Positions 49,873 through 59,096 are shown, numbered from the stretch's first letter. The stretch is 64,000 bases of DNA from CAWBLP01 sp963789495 (GCA_963789495.1 CAWBLP010000005.1:310001-374000); one strand, 5' to 3'. The notes: generated from the letters alone by a model not told the origin. A program made the numbers and translations.

Positions 49873-52236
49873 ATGAATGACAGGCTGATTGCAAGCGTGG
49901 AGGCAGCGGGTTTGGACGGTCAGGGCATTGGACACGCCGTCCCGCGGCTGGAGGATGACCGGCTGTTGCGCGGCCGTGGCGAATTCGTCGCCGACATCCG
50001 CCTGCCCGGCATGCGTGAGCTGGCCTTCGTGCGCAGCCCGCTCGCCCATGCGCGCATCCGCTCGGTGCGCAAGCCGGACGGTGCTGCGGATCGCGTCTTC
50101 GTCGCCGCCGATCTGGTCGGCGTGCAGCCGATCGTCGCCAATTCGGCGCTGCCTGGCTTCAGGACCTCGGCCCAGCCGGTGCTGGCGCAGGACAAGGTGC
50201 GCCATGTCGGGGAGCCGATCGCGGTCTGCGTCGCGGACAGCCGAGCAGAAGCGGAAGATTTGGCCGTGGCGGTGGAGATCGATTTCGAGGAATTGCCGCC
50301 GGTGGTGGATATGCGCGCCGCGCTGACCACGCCGACACGGGTGCACGAAGCCTGGCCGGACAACGTGTTCCTGGAAACCTTCGTCACCACGCAGGCAGAA
50401 CGGTTCGCCACGCCGTCCCCCATCGTCGTGCGTCGCCGGCTGCGCACCGCTCGGCAATGCATGTCGCCGATCGAGGGCCGCGGCGTCGTCGCAATCTGGG
50501 ACCGGCGGCTGGAACAATTGCTGCTCTACACCTCCACCCAGATGCCGCACATCGTGCGCACCGGCCTGTCCGGCTGCCTCGGGCTGGACCAGGCGCGCAT
50601 CCGCGTTGTGGCGCCGGATGTCGGCGGCGGCTTCGGCTACAAGGGCATTCTGCTGGCGGAGGAAATCTGCGCGGCGTTCCTGGCCCGCCACCTCGGCTAT
50701 CCGCTGCGCTGGATCGAGGACCGCCGCGAACAGCTCACCGGCAATGCCAATTGTCGCGAGCATGACTACGACATCACCGTCCACGCCGAGGCGGACGGCA
50801 CGCTGATCGGCATCGATGCCGAGGCGATCGTCGATGCCGGCGCCTATTCCGCCTATCCGTTCTCCGCCTGCCTGGAAGCGGCGCAGGTCGCCAGCATCCT
50901 GCCCGGGCCTTACGTCATGCCGGCCTATCGCTGCCGCACCTTCTCCGCCGTCACCAACAAGCCGCCGATCCTGCCCTACCGCGGCGTCGCCCGCGCCGGG
51001 GTCTGTTTCGCGCTGGAAGTGATGCTGGACGCGGTCGCGCGCCAGGGCGGGCTCGATCCGGTGGCGGTGCGGCTGCGCAACCTGGTTCCCGCCGATGCGA
51101 TGCCGTTCGACAATATCACCGGCAAGCATTTCGACAGCGGCGACTATCCGACCTGCCTGCGCCGCGTCGCCGCCGCGATCGACGTGCCCGCGGTGCGCCG
51201 CCGCCAGGCGGAGGCGACCGGCACGCATCGCATCGGCCTCGGCTTCGCGGTGTTCTGCGAGCAGGCGGCGCACGGCACCTCGGTCTATGCCGGCTGGGGC
51301 ATCCCGATGGTGCCGGGCTTCGAGCAGGCCGTCGCCCGCATGACTCCCGATGGCGGGCTGGAACTGCGCGTCGGCATCCAGTCGCACGGCCAGGGGCTGG
51401 AAACCACGCTGGCCCAGGTGGCGCACGAAATCCTCGGCATCCCGCTGCAACAGATCCGGGTCGTGCACGGCGACACCGCGATGACCCCCTACTCCACCGG
51501 CACCTGGGGCTCGCGCTGCATGGTGATGGCGGGCGGGGCCGTTGCCACCGCCTGCACCGAACTCGCCACCCGCATCGCGCGGATCGGCGCGCATCTGCTG
51601 CAGGCGCCGCCCGACGCGGTGCAGGTCGGCCGCGGCCGCGTCACCGGTCCGGGCGGCGAGGTGAACATCACCGACGTGGCGCGCACCTGGTATCTCCGCC
51701 CGCAGGACCTGCCGGACGGCGTCGCCCCCGGCGGGCTGGAGGTCACCACCGGCTACAAGACCACGCGCGATTCCGGCACGTTCAGCTATGCCGCGCATGC
51801 CGTCGTGGTGGAGGTCGATACCGAACTCGGCGACGTGCGCATCCTGGACTACGCGGTCTGCGAGGATGGCGGCCGGCTGATCAACCCGATGATCGTGGAC
51901 GGCCAGGTGGTGGGCGGCGCGGCGCAGGGCATCGGCACCGCGCTGTACGAGCAGATGTCCTACGACGCCTACGGCCAGCCGGAAGCCGCCACGCTGGCCG
52001 ACTACACGCTGCCTGGCGCGACCGAGGTGCCAGACATCCGCATCGACCACATGGAAACGCTGTCGCCGCTGTCGTTCTTCGGCCAGAAGGGCATCGGCGA
52101 GGGCGGCGCAATCGGCCCGCCCGCCGCCATCGCCAACGCGGTGAACGACGCGCTCGCCCCGTTCGGCGTGGAGCTGACCGAGCTGCCGATCACCCCGCGG
52201 CGCATCCTCACCGCTTTGCTCGCGCGGCGCGGATGA
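49873..52236 (+). CDS. Molybdenum hydroxylase large subunit (xanthine dehydrogenase family)
   Basis: Molybdopterin-cytosine-dinucleotide-type catalytic subunit, 787 residues. Motifs: the N-terminal GIGHAVPRLEDDRLLRGRGE, VVAPDVGGGFGYKG, YRGVARAGVCFALE, and the C-terminal GQKGIGEGGAIGPP with the catalytic Glu. The CO-dehydrogenase selanyl-Cys loop (AYRCSFR) is absent, so the substrate is probably an N-heterocycle or aldehyde. The ATG at a compact start was used; 17 upstream codons lack support. It is the first gene of a four-gene operon with FAD, Fe-S/CoxG and MarR genes, overlapping the next by ATGA. Confidence 0.92.
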   Translation: MNDRLIASVEAAGLDGQGIGHAVPRLEDDRLLRGRGEFVADIRLPGMRELAFVRSPLAHARIRSVRKPDGAADRVFVAADLVGVQPIVANSALPGFRTSAQPVLAQDKVRHVGEPIAVCVADSRAEAEDLAVAVEIDFEELPPVVDMRAALTTPTRVHEAWPDNVFLETFVTTQAERFATPSPIVVRRRLRTARQCMSPIEGRGVVAIWDRRLEQLLLYTSTQMPHIVRTGLSGCLGLDQARIRVVAPDVGGGFGYKGILLAEEICAAFLARHLGYPLRWIEDRREQLTGNANCREHDYDITVHAEADGTLIGIDAEAIVDAGAYSAYPFSACLEAAQVASILPGPYVMPAYRCRTFSAVTNKPPILPYRGVARAGVCFALEVMLDAVARQGGLDPVAVRLRNLVPADAMPFDNITGKHFDSGDYPTCLRRVAAAIDVPAVRRRQAEATGTHRIGLGFAVFCEQAAHGTSVYAGWGIPMVPGFEQAVARMTPDGGLELRVGIQSHGQGLETTLAQVAHEILGIPLQQIRVVHGDTAMTPYSTGTWGSRCMVMAGGAVATACTELATRIARIGAHLLQAPPDAVQVGRGRVTGPGGEVNITDVARTWYLRPQDLPDGVAPGGLEVTTGYKTTRDSGTFSYAAHAVVVEVDTELGDVRILDYAVCEDGGRLINPMIVDGQVVGGAAQGIGTALYEQMSYDAYGQPEAATLADYTLPGATEVPDIRIDHMETLSPLSFFGQKGIGEGGAIGPPAAIANAVNDALAPFGVELTELPITPRRILTALLARRG

Positions 52237-53024
52237 AGCCCGCCCCGTTCGATCTGGCGCGGCCAGCCAGCCTGGCCGAGGCGACCGCGCTCCTCAGCGA
52301 CCCCAACTCCCGCATCCTCGCCGGCGGCCAGTCGCTTGGCCCCATGCTCAACCTCCGCGTCGCCCAGCCGAAGCGCCTGGTGCAGATCAACCACCTGCCC
52401 GACCTGGCTGGCGTGGCGGAGGATGCCGGCAGCGTGACACTCGGCGCCTGCGTCACCCATGCCACGATCGCCGCCGGCCGCACGCCGGACCTCGCCTGCA
52501 GCATCCTGGCGCGCATCGCCGGCGGCATCGCGTATCAGGCGGTGCGCAACCGCGGCACGATCGGCGGCAGCCTGTGCCACGCCGACCCGGCGGCGGACTG
52601 GGTCACCACACTCACCGCACTGGACGCCGAGGCGGTGCTGCAAGCCGCCACCGGGCCACGCCGCCTGCCGGTCGCGGCCTTCGTTACCGGCGCCTATGGC
52701 ACCGCGCTGTCCACGGGCGAGATGCTGATCGCGGTGCGCATCCCCCGCCCGCCGCACGGCGCCGGCTGGGGCTACGTCAAATCCTGCCGCAAGCCGGGGG
52801 AATTCGCCCATGCCATGGCCGCCGCATTGCTGGCCGGGCCGGTCCGGCGGCTGGTGATCGGCGCGCTGGGCGGCAGACCGCTGCTGCTGACCGGCGCCGA
52901 TGCCAGCCTGGCCGGCGCGCGCGCGGCATTGGCCTCGGTCGCAACCCTGGATGACGTCGCGCGGCACATGCAGGTGACTGCCGTGCGCCGCGCCCTGGAC
53001 GAGGCCGCCGCATGCACCGCGTAA
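52233..53024 (+). CDS. Molybdenum hydroxylase FAD-binding subunit (CoxM-like)
   Basis: Medium subunit of 263 residues that passes electrons from the Fe-S centres to the final acceptor. The FAD-binding motifs are AGGQSLGPMLNLR and RNRGTIGGSLCHADPAAD. The order large-medium-small matches a CO-dehydrogenase-family operon. It overlaps its upstream neighbour by four and its downstream neighbour by 13 bases. Confidence 0.92.
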   Translation: MKPAPFDLARPASLAEATALLSDPNSRILAGGQSLGPMLNLRVAQPKRLVQINHLPDLAGVAEDAGSVTLGACVTHATIAAGRTPDLACSILARIAGGIAYQAVRNRGTIGGSLCHADPAADWVTTLTALDAEAVLQAATGPRRLPVAAFVTGAYGTALSTGEMLIAVRIPRPPHGAGWGYVKSCRKPGEFAHAMAAALLAGPVRRLVIGALGGRPLLLTGADASLAGARAALASVATLDDVARHMQVTAVRRALDEAAACTA

Positions 53025-54331
53025 GCCTGACCGTGAACGGCAAGCCGACCACGGCCGAACTGGCGCCGCGCACCCAGCTCGCCGATTTCCTGCGCGAGCA
53101 CTGCCTGCTGACCGGCACCCATATCGGCTGCGAGCACGGCGTGTGCGGCGCCTGCACCATCCTGCTGGACGGCGCGCCGGCACGGTCCTGCATCGCCTAT
53201 GCCGCCGCTTGCGAAGGCAGCGATGTCCGCACCATCGAGGGGCTGGAGGACGATCCGGTGATGCAGCGCCTGCGCGCCGCCTTCACCGCCGAACACGCGC
53301 TGCAATGCGGCTATTGCACGCCGGGCATGCTGGTGACCGCGCGCGACATCGTACTGCGCCTGCCGGACGCCGATGAGGCGCGGATCCGGCTGGAGCTGGC
53401 CGGCAATCTGTGCCGGTGCACCGGCTATGCCGGCATCGTGCGCGCGATTCGCCGCGTGCTGGCCGAACCCAGGCCGCACCCGGCCGCGCTCGCCGCGGTG
53501 CCACCGGCCCTGGCACCGCCGAACCTGGTGCCGCCCGCCCTGGCACCGTCCCCCCTGGCCCCACCGACCACAGTCCCACCGAACCTGGCGGCACCGACAC
53601 TGGCACCGCTGCCCCTGGCGCCGCTGCCCCCGGCACCGCCGAACCTGGCACCGTCGCCCCTGGCCTCGCGGACCACAGCCCCATCGAACCTGGCGACACC
53701 GATACTGGCACCGCTGCCTGCGGCGACGCAGCCGAACGGCGCGGCTCATGGCAGGGCAGCCTCCGTCGCGCCGGCGGCCACGCCGTCTGGCCCATCCCTG
53801 ACATTGGCGATAAGCATCGGCCGCGAGCGCGCCGAAATCTGGTCGGCGCTGCACGACCCCGCGCTGCTGGCCGCCTGCGTGCCAGGTGCGCGGCTGGTGT
53901 CCGTCTCGGACGGGCAGATCGAAGGTGAGATACAGGTCGCATTGGGTCCGATCACGTCCGTTTTTGCCGGCTCCGGCCGGCTGCTGCTGGAGGAGGCCGC
54001 CCACCGCGCGACGCTGTCGGGCGACGGGCGCGACGCGCGCAGCGGCACCCGCCTGTCCGGCACCGCCTCCATCGTGCTGGAGGAGGCCGGCGCCGCGGCC
54101 ACCACCGCCACGCTGTCGGTCCGCTACGCCTTGCGCGGCCCGCTCGCGCAACTGGCGCGCGGGCCGGTGGTGCAGACCCTGGCCGCCGGCATGGCGGAGG
54201 CCGTGGCGCGCAACCTGGAGCGCCGGCTGGCGGGAGAAACCCCGGTTGCCGCCCCGGCCCGCCTGTCCGCCGCCGGTCTGCTCGCGCGCGTCATCTGGCA
54301 GCGCCTGCGTGCCTGGCTGAGGCTGCCGTGA
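53012..54331 (+). CDS. Fused [2Fe-2S] subunit and CoxG-like domain of the molybdenum hydroxylase
   Basis: 439 residues in two parts. Residues 1-150 are the [2Fe-2S] small subunit with both clusters: Cys40/45/48/60 (plant-ferredoxin type) and Cys99/102/134/136. Residues 153-260 are a Pro/Ala/Leu-rich linker. Residues about 262-400 are a CoxG/SRPBCC domain (SLTLAISIGRERAEIWSAL, CVPGARLVSV, GEIQVALGPI), followed by a basic, hydrophobic C terminus (LLARVIWQRLRAWLRLP) that may contact the membrane. CoxG is usually a separate protein that recruits the dehydrogenase to the membrane; fusion would fix a one-to-one ratio (inference). Confidence 0.9.
   Translation: MHRVSLTVNGKPTTAELAPRTQLADFLREHCLLTGTHIGCEHGVCGACTILLDGAPARSCIAYAAACEGSDVRTIEGLEDDPVMQRLRAAFTAEHALQCGYCTPGMLVTARDIVLRLPDADEARIRLELAGNLCRCTGYAGIVRAIRRVLAEPRPHPAALAAVPPALAPPNLVPPALAPSPLAPPTTVPPNLAAPTLAPLPLAPLPPAPPNLAPSPLASRTTAPSNLATPILAPLPAATQPNGAAHGRAASVAPAATPSGPSLTLAISIGRERAEIWSALHDPALLAACVPGARLVSVSDGQIEGEIQVALGPITSVFAGSGRLLLEEAAHRATLSGDGRDARSGTRLSGTASIVLEEAGAAATTATLSVRYALRGPLAQLARGPVVQTLAAGMAEAVARNLERRLAGETPVAAPARLSAAGLLARVIWQRLRAWLRLP
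53468..53791 (+). repeat. Low-complexity Pro/Ala/Leu linker repeats in the Fe-S/CoxG fusion
   Basis: Imperfect short repeats encode variants of N-L-A-P-P and L-A-P-L-P, with C-rich DNA repeats such as CCGAACCTGGCACCG. This is a coding linker between two folded domains, likely extended and prone to length variation by slippage. Confidence 0.75.
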
Positions 54332-54867
54332 ACGACGGCGAGGATGACGCGGCGTATCGCAGCCTGGTGCGGCGGCCGGGCTTCCTGATCCGCCGCCTGC
54401 ACCAGATCCACCTGGCCCTGTTCGCCGAGGAATGCGCCGCGTTCGGCCTGACCCCGGTGCAGTACAGCATCATGACCGCGATCGCCGGCCAGCCCGGGCT
54501 GGACCAGGCGCGGCTATGCGAGGAGGTCGGCATCGATCGCGCCACCATGGCCGACGTGCTGGCGCGGCTGGAAAGCCGCGGGCTGGTGTCGCGGCGGCGC
54601 TCCGGCACCGATCAGCGCATGAAGCTGGTCTCGGTCACGGTGTCCGGCCGCCGCCTGCTGGCGCGGATCGATCCGCATGCGCGGCGGGCGCACGAACGCA
54701 CGGTGGATGGGCTGCCGCCCGAGGAGCGGGCGGCGTTCGTGGAGAGCCTGACACGGCTGGTGGAGGCCAATCACGGGCTGGGGCGCGCGCCGATGCGGTT
54801 CACCCCGGCCGCGGTCGGCGATACGGGAACCGTGCGGCGCGCCAGGGGACCACGGAAGCTGGGGTAG
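54328..54867 (+). CDS. MarR-family transcriptional regulator
   Basis: A 179-residue winged-helix regulator: FGLTPVQYSIMTAIAGQPGL, DQARLCEEVGIDRATMADVL (recognition region), and LESRGLVSRRRSGTDQRMKL (wing). MarR proteins usually sense aromatic or heterocyclic ligands and repress neighbouring catabolic genes. It begins with GTG overlapping the fusion gene's stop, so it is translated with the molybdenum hydroxylase and probably regulates it. Confidence 0.88.
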   Translation: MNDGEDDAAYRSLVRRPGFLIRRLHQIHLALFAEECAAFGLTPVQYSIMTAIAGQPGLDQARLCEEVGIDRATMADVLARLESRGLVSRRRSGTDQRMKLVSVTVSGRRLLARIDPHARRAHERTVDGLPPEERAAFVESLTRLVEANHGLGRAPMRFTPAAVGDTGTVRRARGPRKLG

Positions 54868-54881
54868 CGGCCGGCCGAAGC

Positions 54882-55274
54882 CTATCGCCGCGCGATCATG
54901 TCGATCTCCAGAATGCCGCCGCGGGCCAGTGCGGTGACCCCGATCGTGGTGCGCGCGGGCAGCCGGTCGGCCGGGAAATAGCTGGCGTAGATTTCGTTGA
55001 ACGCGGCGTAGTCGCGGTTGAAATCGACCAGGAACGCGCGCACGCAGACCACGTGCTCCAGACCCGCCCCGGCGCCGCGCAATGCCCGCTGCAGATTGTC
55101 CATCACCTTGTGGGTCTGTGCCTCGATCCCCTCCGGGATCGGCGTCGCGTGGTCCGCCGGGTCGGTGGCCAACTGGCCGGTGACGAACAGCCAGCCGTCC
55201 TTCTCCACGACGTGGCTGTAGGGCGCGACCGGCTTCGGTGCGTCGGCGATCAGATGGAACATGGCGTCGGTCAT
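54882..55274 (-). CDS. RidA family protein
   Basis: A 130-residue protein of the YjgF/RidA family, which hydrolyses reactive imine/enamine intermediates. The catalytic-type Arg in ARTTIGVTAL and the Glu in LEIDMIARR are present, as is HVVEKDGWLFVTGQL. It is coupled by ATGA overlap to the ABC ATPase, the last gene of an operon that begins with a nitroreductase. Subgroup: RutC-like or another RidA branch; not resolvable by eye. Confidence 0.9.
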   Translation of the reverse strand: MTDAMFHLIADAPKPVAPYSHVVEKDGWLFVTGQLATDPADHATPIPEGIEAQTHKVMDNLQRALRGAGAGLEHVVCVRAFLVDFNRDYAAFNEIYASYFPADRLPARTTIGVTALARGGILEIDMIARR

Positions 55275-56068
55275 ACGGGCAACCTGTTGAATGGAGAACG
55301 GGAAAGGCCACCGGCGTAGCGGGCGAGGAACTGCCGCGCGCGTTCGGTGCGGGGTGCGGTGAAGAACTGTTCCGGCTCGTCTTGCTCGACCAGCCGGCCG
55401 TGATCGATGAACACGATGCGGTCCGCGGCCTCACGCGCGAACCCCATCTCATGGGTCACCACCAGCATGGTCATGCCGTCGCGCCGCAACCCTTCCATCA
55501 CCGAGAGCACCTCGCCCACCAGCTCCGGATCGAGCGCGCTGGTCGGCTCGTCGAACAGCAGCAACTCCGGCTGCATGGCGAGCGCGCGGGCGATGCCGAC
55601 GCGCTGCTTCTGGCCACCCGACAGGCGGGAGGGGAACGCGTCGCGCTTGTCGGCGAGCCCGACCTTCTGCAGCAGCGTCTCCGCCTCGGCGCGGATTTCC
55701 GCACGCGGCCGGTGTTGCACGTGCAGCGGCGCCTCCATCACGTTCTGCAGCACCGTCAGATGCGGCCACAGCGTGAAATGCTGGAACACCATGCCCATCC
55801 GCGTGCGCATGCGCGCCAGTTCCGCGTCCCGCATCGGCAGATTGCCGCCGGCGCGAATGCCGATGCGCGCGCCGGCCAGCCGCACGATGCCGTCATCCGG
55901 CTTTTCCAGCCAGTTGAGGCAACGCAGCAACGTGGATTTGCCGGAGCCGGACGGCCCCAGGATGCACACCGTTTCGCCGCGCGCGACCGTCATGTCGATG
56001 CCGTCGAGCACGAGGTGATCACCGAAGCTCTTGCGCAGGCCGGCGACCTCCAGCAGGGCCGCGGTCAT
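55271..56068 (-). CDS. Polar-amino-acid-type ABC transporter ATP-binding protein
   Basis: 265 residues of the GlnQ/HisP kind. Walker A GPSGSGKST, signature LSGGQKQR, Walker B LLLFDEPTSALDPE, and the switch His in VTHEMGFA are intact. It is translated with the two permeases upstream and RidA downstream through ATGA overlaps. The ligand is set by the binding protein; an amino acid or amine-like compound is expected. Confidence 0.93.
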   Translation of the reverse strand: MTAALLEVAGLRKSFGDHLVLDGIDMTVARGETVCILGPSGSGKSTLLRCLNWLEKPDDGIVRLAGARIGIRAGGNLPMRDAELARMRTRMGMVFQHFTLWPHLTVLQNVMEAPLHVQHRPRAEIRAEAETLLQKVGLADKRDAFPSRLSGGQKQRVGIARALAMQPELLLFDEPTSALDPELVGEVLSVMEGLRRDGMTMLVVTHEMGFAREAADRIVFIDHGRLVEQDEPEQFFTAPRTERARQFLARYAGGLSRSPFNRLPV

Positions 56069-56721
56069 CGCCGCTGCTCCGCGACCCGTTCCACCCGGCC
56101 GACCAGATGTTCCACCACCAGGCAGAGCAGCCAGTACAGCAGCACGGCGGAGACGAAGGAGGCGAACGGCACGTAATAGGTGGACTGGATGCTGGCGGCG
56201 GCGTGGGTCAGCTCCTCCACCGCGATGATCGTCAGGAACGCGCTGTCCTTCACGATCTGGATCACCTGGTTGCCGATCATCGGCGCCGCGGTCAGCACCA
56301 CCGGCGGCAGGATGATGCGACGGAACACGGCAAAGCCATGGAAGCCGAAAGCGTGCGCGGCCTCGATGGTTTCCCGCGGCAGGCCGCGCCAGGCGGCGGC
56401 CAGCAGCTCCGCCATGTAGCCGGTGTTGTACAGGATCAGGGCGGACAGTCCGGCCGACCAGTTGTCCAGCGTCAGCCCCAGCGCCGGCAGGCCGTAATAG
56501 ACGAAATAGGCGAGCAGCAGGAACGGCATGCAGCGCATCACGTCGACGAACAGCGCGGCGATGCGCGCGGGCGCACGACGGCGCGACATCAGCGCCATCG
56601 ACAAGGCGGCGCCCAGCGCCAGCGAGGCGAGGGCGGCGACGGCGGAAATGAACAGCGTGGTCTCCAGCCCGGCCAGCATCTCGGAGCGGTGCTGCCAGAC
56701 GATGGCCCAGCCGCGCATCAT
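56065..56721 (-). CDS. Polar-amino-acid-type ABC transporter permease (first)
   Basis: 218 residues with about five membrane spans. The cytoplasmic EAA loop reads EAAHAFGFHGFAVFRRIILP, where it contacts the ATPase, and FISAVAALASLALGAALS begins the first spans. It pairs with the neighbouring permease and overlaps both neighbours by ATGA. Confidence 0.92.
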   Translation of the reverse strand: MMRGWAIVWQHRSEMLAGLETTLFISAVAALASLALGAALSMALMSRRRAPARIAALFVDVMRCMPFLLLAYFVYYGLPALGLTLDNWSAGLSALILYNTGYMAELLAAAWRGLPRETIEAAHAFGFHGFAVFRRIILPPVVLTAAPMIGNQVIQIVKDSAFLTIIAVEELTHAAASIQSTYYVPFASFVSAVLLYWLLCLVVEHLVGRVERVAEQRR

Positions 56722-57362
56722 GCCAGCGCCGCCTGCCGCGCGCGGCGTTCCGTCATGCGTTGCAGGATGACGAACAGCAGGACGAACAGGCTGTACAGCA
56801 CGAGCGCGACCATCATCGGCGGCAGCGGCTCGTAGGTATCGGCGCCGATGCGCACGGCGGCGCGGGTGATATCGACGATGCCGAGCACGGCGACGGCGGG
56901 GCTGGCTTTCACCAGCAGGGTCATCTCGTTGATCAGTGCGGGGCGAACCGTGCGCAACACCTGCGGCAGGATGATGCGGCGGAACCGCAGCATCGCCGGC
57001 ATGCCGAAGGCGAGTGCCGCCTCCAACTGGTCGCGCGGGAAGGCGAGCAGGCCGCCGCGGAAGATCTCGCAGTCGAAGGCGGAGGTGGAGATAGCGAGGG
57101 TGGCGATGCCGGCGGGGATCGGATCGATCTCGATGCCGGCGCTGGGCAGGGCGAAGAAGATCAGCAGGCCCAGGGTCACGGCGGGTGCGGCGCGCACCAT
57201 GCTGACATAGAGCGCGACGAGGGGTGCCAGCACCGGCACGCGGGTCCAGCGGATCACCGCCAGCAGCAGGCCCAGCGGCAGGCCGATGGCGATGCCGGCG
57301 AGCGACAGCACCACCGTGATTCCGGCGCCTTGCAGCAGGGACAGCCAGTCGTAGCCGGACAC
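56718..57362 (-). CDS. Polar-amino-acid-type ABC transporter permease (second)
   Basis: 214 residues with about five membrane spans. The EAA loop reads EAALAFGMPAMLRFRRIILP. ITVVLSLAGIAIGLPLGLLL forms the first span. It lies 13 bases after the binding-protein gene and overlaps the first permease, giving a heterodimeric channel. Confidence 0.92.
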   Translation of the reverse strand: MSGYDWLSLLQGAGITVVLSLAGIAIGLPLGLLLAVIRWTRVPVLAPLVALYVSMVRAAPAVTLGLLIFFALPSAGIEIDPIPAGIATLAISTSAFDCEIFRGGLLAFPRDQLEAALAFGMPAMLRFRRIILPQVLRTVRPALINEMTLLVKASPAVAVLGIVDITRAAVRIGADTYEPLPPMMVALVLYSLFVLLFVILQRMTERRARQAALA

Positions 57363-57375
57363 CGGTCCCGCGACG

Positions 57376-58224
57376 CTACGAGGTGGCGGTCCAGCTCGTC
57401 GGCATGTCCTCGAAGGACTGGCCGAACCACTGCTTCTGCAGCGCGTACATCTGCCCGTTCTTGCGTTCCTGCATCAGGAAATCGTCGAGGAAGCCGAGCA
57501 CGCTCTGGTTCCCCTTCCTCACCGCCCAGCCGATATAGGTCTTGCTGGAGACCGCCTGACCGAGCGCGAAGACCTTCGGTTTCTCCGAGACGATGGTTTT
57601 CAGATTGATGACGGTATTGACCACGTAGTCGACGCGGCCGAGCGCCAGGTCTTGGTAGGCTTCCGGGTAGGAGACGTATTGCACGACCTTGCCCATCTTG
57701 CCGCCGACCTGCTTCAGCATCTCCTCCAATTCCGGCAGCCGCGCCAGCATGGCGCTGCCGGCTTCCACGCCGCAGGTCTTACCGCTGAGGTCCTTGATGC
57801 TGTTGAGGCTCTTGTCGTTCCGCCGCTTCAGATAATAGTCGGTCGCCTCGGCGATCGGGCTGGTGAAATCCAGGAAGGCCTGGCGTTCCTTGGTGATCAG
57901 CGCGGCGGTGACGGCGGCGTCGTATTTCCCGGTGCTGACCCCGGCGAGCAGCCCGGTCCAGGGAATGATCTCCTGGCGGATTTCGAATCTCGACGATCTG
58001 CGCAGGATTTTCAGAAGTTCGCTGTCGTAGCCGGTGGGTTTGCCGTCCTTGACGAACTCGAACGGGCGGAAATCGTCTTCCGTCGCCACCACCATGTAGC
58101 CGCGCTGTTTGATCTCATCCAGCGTGGCGGCGCGGGCCGGACGGATCAGTCCGGCGGAGCTGAGGCCGATCGCGGCGGCAGATCCGGCGGCGCGGCGCAG
58201 CCATGTGCGACGGGTTGTAGTCAT
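57376..58224 (-). CDS. Amino-acid-type ABC transporter solute-binding protein
   Basis: 282-residue periplasmic protein of family 3. The N terminus TTTRRTWLRRAAGSAAAIGL has a twin-Arg-like motif, so export may be by Tat, ending near RPARAA. The mature part reads VVATEDDFRPFEFVKDGKPT, then GYDSELLKIL, DAAVTAALITKERQAFLDFT and DYVVNTVINLK. Its start overlaps the nitroreductase stop by ATGA. Confidence 0.92.
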   Translation of the reverse strand: MTTTRRTWLRRAAGSAAAIGLSSAGLIRPARAATLDEIKQRGYMVVATEDDFRPFEFVKDGKPTGYDSELLKILRRSSRFEIRQEIIPWTGLLAGVSTGKYDAAVTAALITKERQAFLDFTSPIAEATDYYLKRRNDKSLNSIKDLSGKTCGVEAGSAMLARLPELEEMLKQVGGKMGKVVQYVSYPEAYQDLALGRVDYVVNTVINLKTIVSEKPKVFALGQAVSSKTYIGWAVRKGNQSVLGFLDDFLMQERKNGQMYALQKQWFGQSFEDMPTSWTATS

Positions 58225-59096
58225 TCCTTTGGCTCCTCGTCGAAAGTGAAGCCGCGCGCGCGCAACCAGGGGGGGAACGCCGCGCCTTCCGGACGTGCGG
58301 CCTGCCGGGCCTTGTCTTCCGACCAGCCGTAGAACGCAGCGTAGCCGAATACATCCGTTGCACGCTGCTTGTCGCGAGGAATGGAGAAGCGCGCGTCACG
58401 CGCGCGGTCGTAGGCGTCGATCAGCTTGGGCAGGCGCCGGTCGTCATAGCGATCGCGATGCAGCGTCAACGCCGGCGGCAGACGCATGCTGATATAGGCG
58501 TCGCGGCCGGGCCAGCCGAGACACAGGCCGGCAACGGGAAACACCTTGTCGGGCAGGCACAGCGCGGCGCCGACAACATCCACATGGTTGCGCAGCACAC
58601 TGATCGGGCAGCAGCCCAGCCCGACGCTTTCCGCCGCCAGGATGCAGGTCTGCAAGGCCAGCGCGGCATCCACCGTGGCGTTGAAGAAGCCTTCCAGATT
58701 GCCGTTGGATTGCGGATGGCCGCGCAGCGTGTTGATCCGTTCCAGCCGGCGCGCATCGCCACAGAACACCAGGAACGCCGGCGCCGAACCGATCCACGGC
58801 ATGTCCGGGAACGGCGCCGCAATCGCCGTTCGGCGCGCCGGATCGGTGACCTCGATGATCGACGCCTGCTGGAAGTCGGATTTCGCCGAAGCCGACAAGG
58901 CTGTCAGGCACAGCAGACGCACCAGTTCCGGCGCGACCGGCCGGGTGTCATAGGCACGCTGGGTGCGGCGACGCAGCACCTGGCGCAGGAACGCATTTTC
59001 CGGCCCCGAGGCATTGGTCGGCGCGGCCGGGCCGAAGCGATCCTGCAGGTCCGCGCTGTAATCCGCCTCCACGAGCCCTGTCTCCTCCCAGTCCAT
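58221..59096 (-). CDS. Nitroreductase-family flavoprotein
   Basis: 291-residue FMN oxidoreductase. Family features are LRRRTQRAYDTRPVAPELV near the N terminus (phosphate-binding RRRTQR), ALALQTCILAAESVGLGCCP, and GLCLGWPGRDAY. Substrates of the family include nitro compounds, flavins, quinones and enals. It is first in the operon with the ABC transporter and RidA, which is reminiscent of the RutE/RutC pairing in pyrimidine breakdown. The ATG at MDWEETGL was taken; upstream codons lack conservation. Confidence 0.88.
   Translation of the reverse strand: MDWEETGLVEADYSADLQDRFGPAAPTNASGPENAFLRQVLRRRTQRAYDTRPVAPELVRLLCLTALSASAKSDFQQASIIEVTDPARRTAIAAPFPDMPWIGSAPAFLVFCGDARRLERINTLRGHPQSNGNLEGFFNATVDAALALQTCILAAESVGLGCCPISVLRNHVDVVGAALCLPDKVFPVAGLCLGWPGRDAYISMRLPPALTLHRDRYDDRRLPKLIDAYDRARDARFSIPRDKQRATDVFGYAAFYGWSEDKARQAARPEGAAFPPWLRARGFTFDEEPKE

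Noticed and set aside
49816..52050. A 744-codon minus-strand frame opposite the molybdenum hydroxylase large subunit
   Set aside because: Arg/Ala/Asp/His-rich antisense text without motifs, while the sense strand encodes an intact conserved enzyme.
53012..54331. CO dehydrogenase small subunit function
   Set aside because: The large subunit lacks the selanyl-cysteine loop AYRCSFR, so CO oxidation is not supported.
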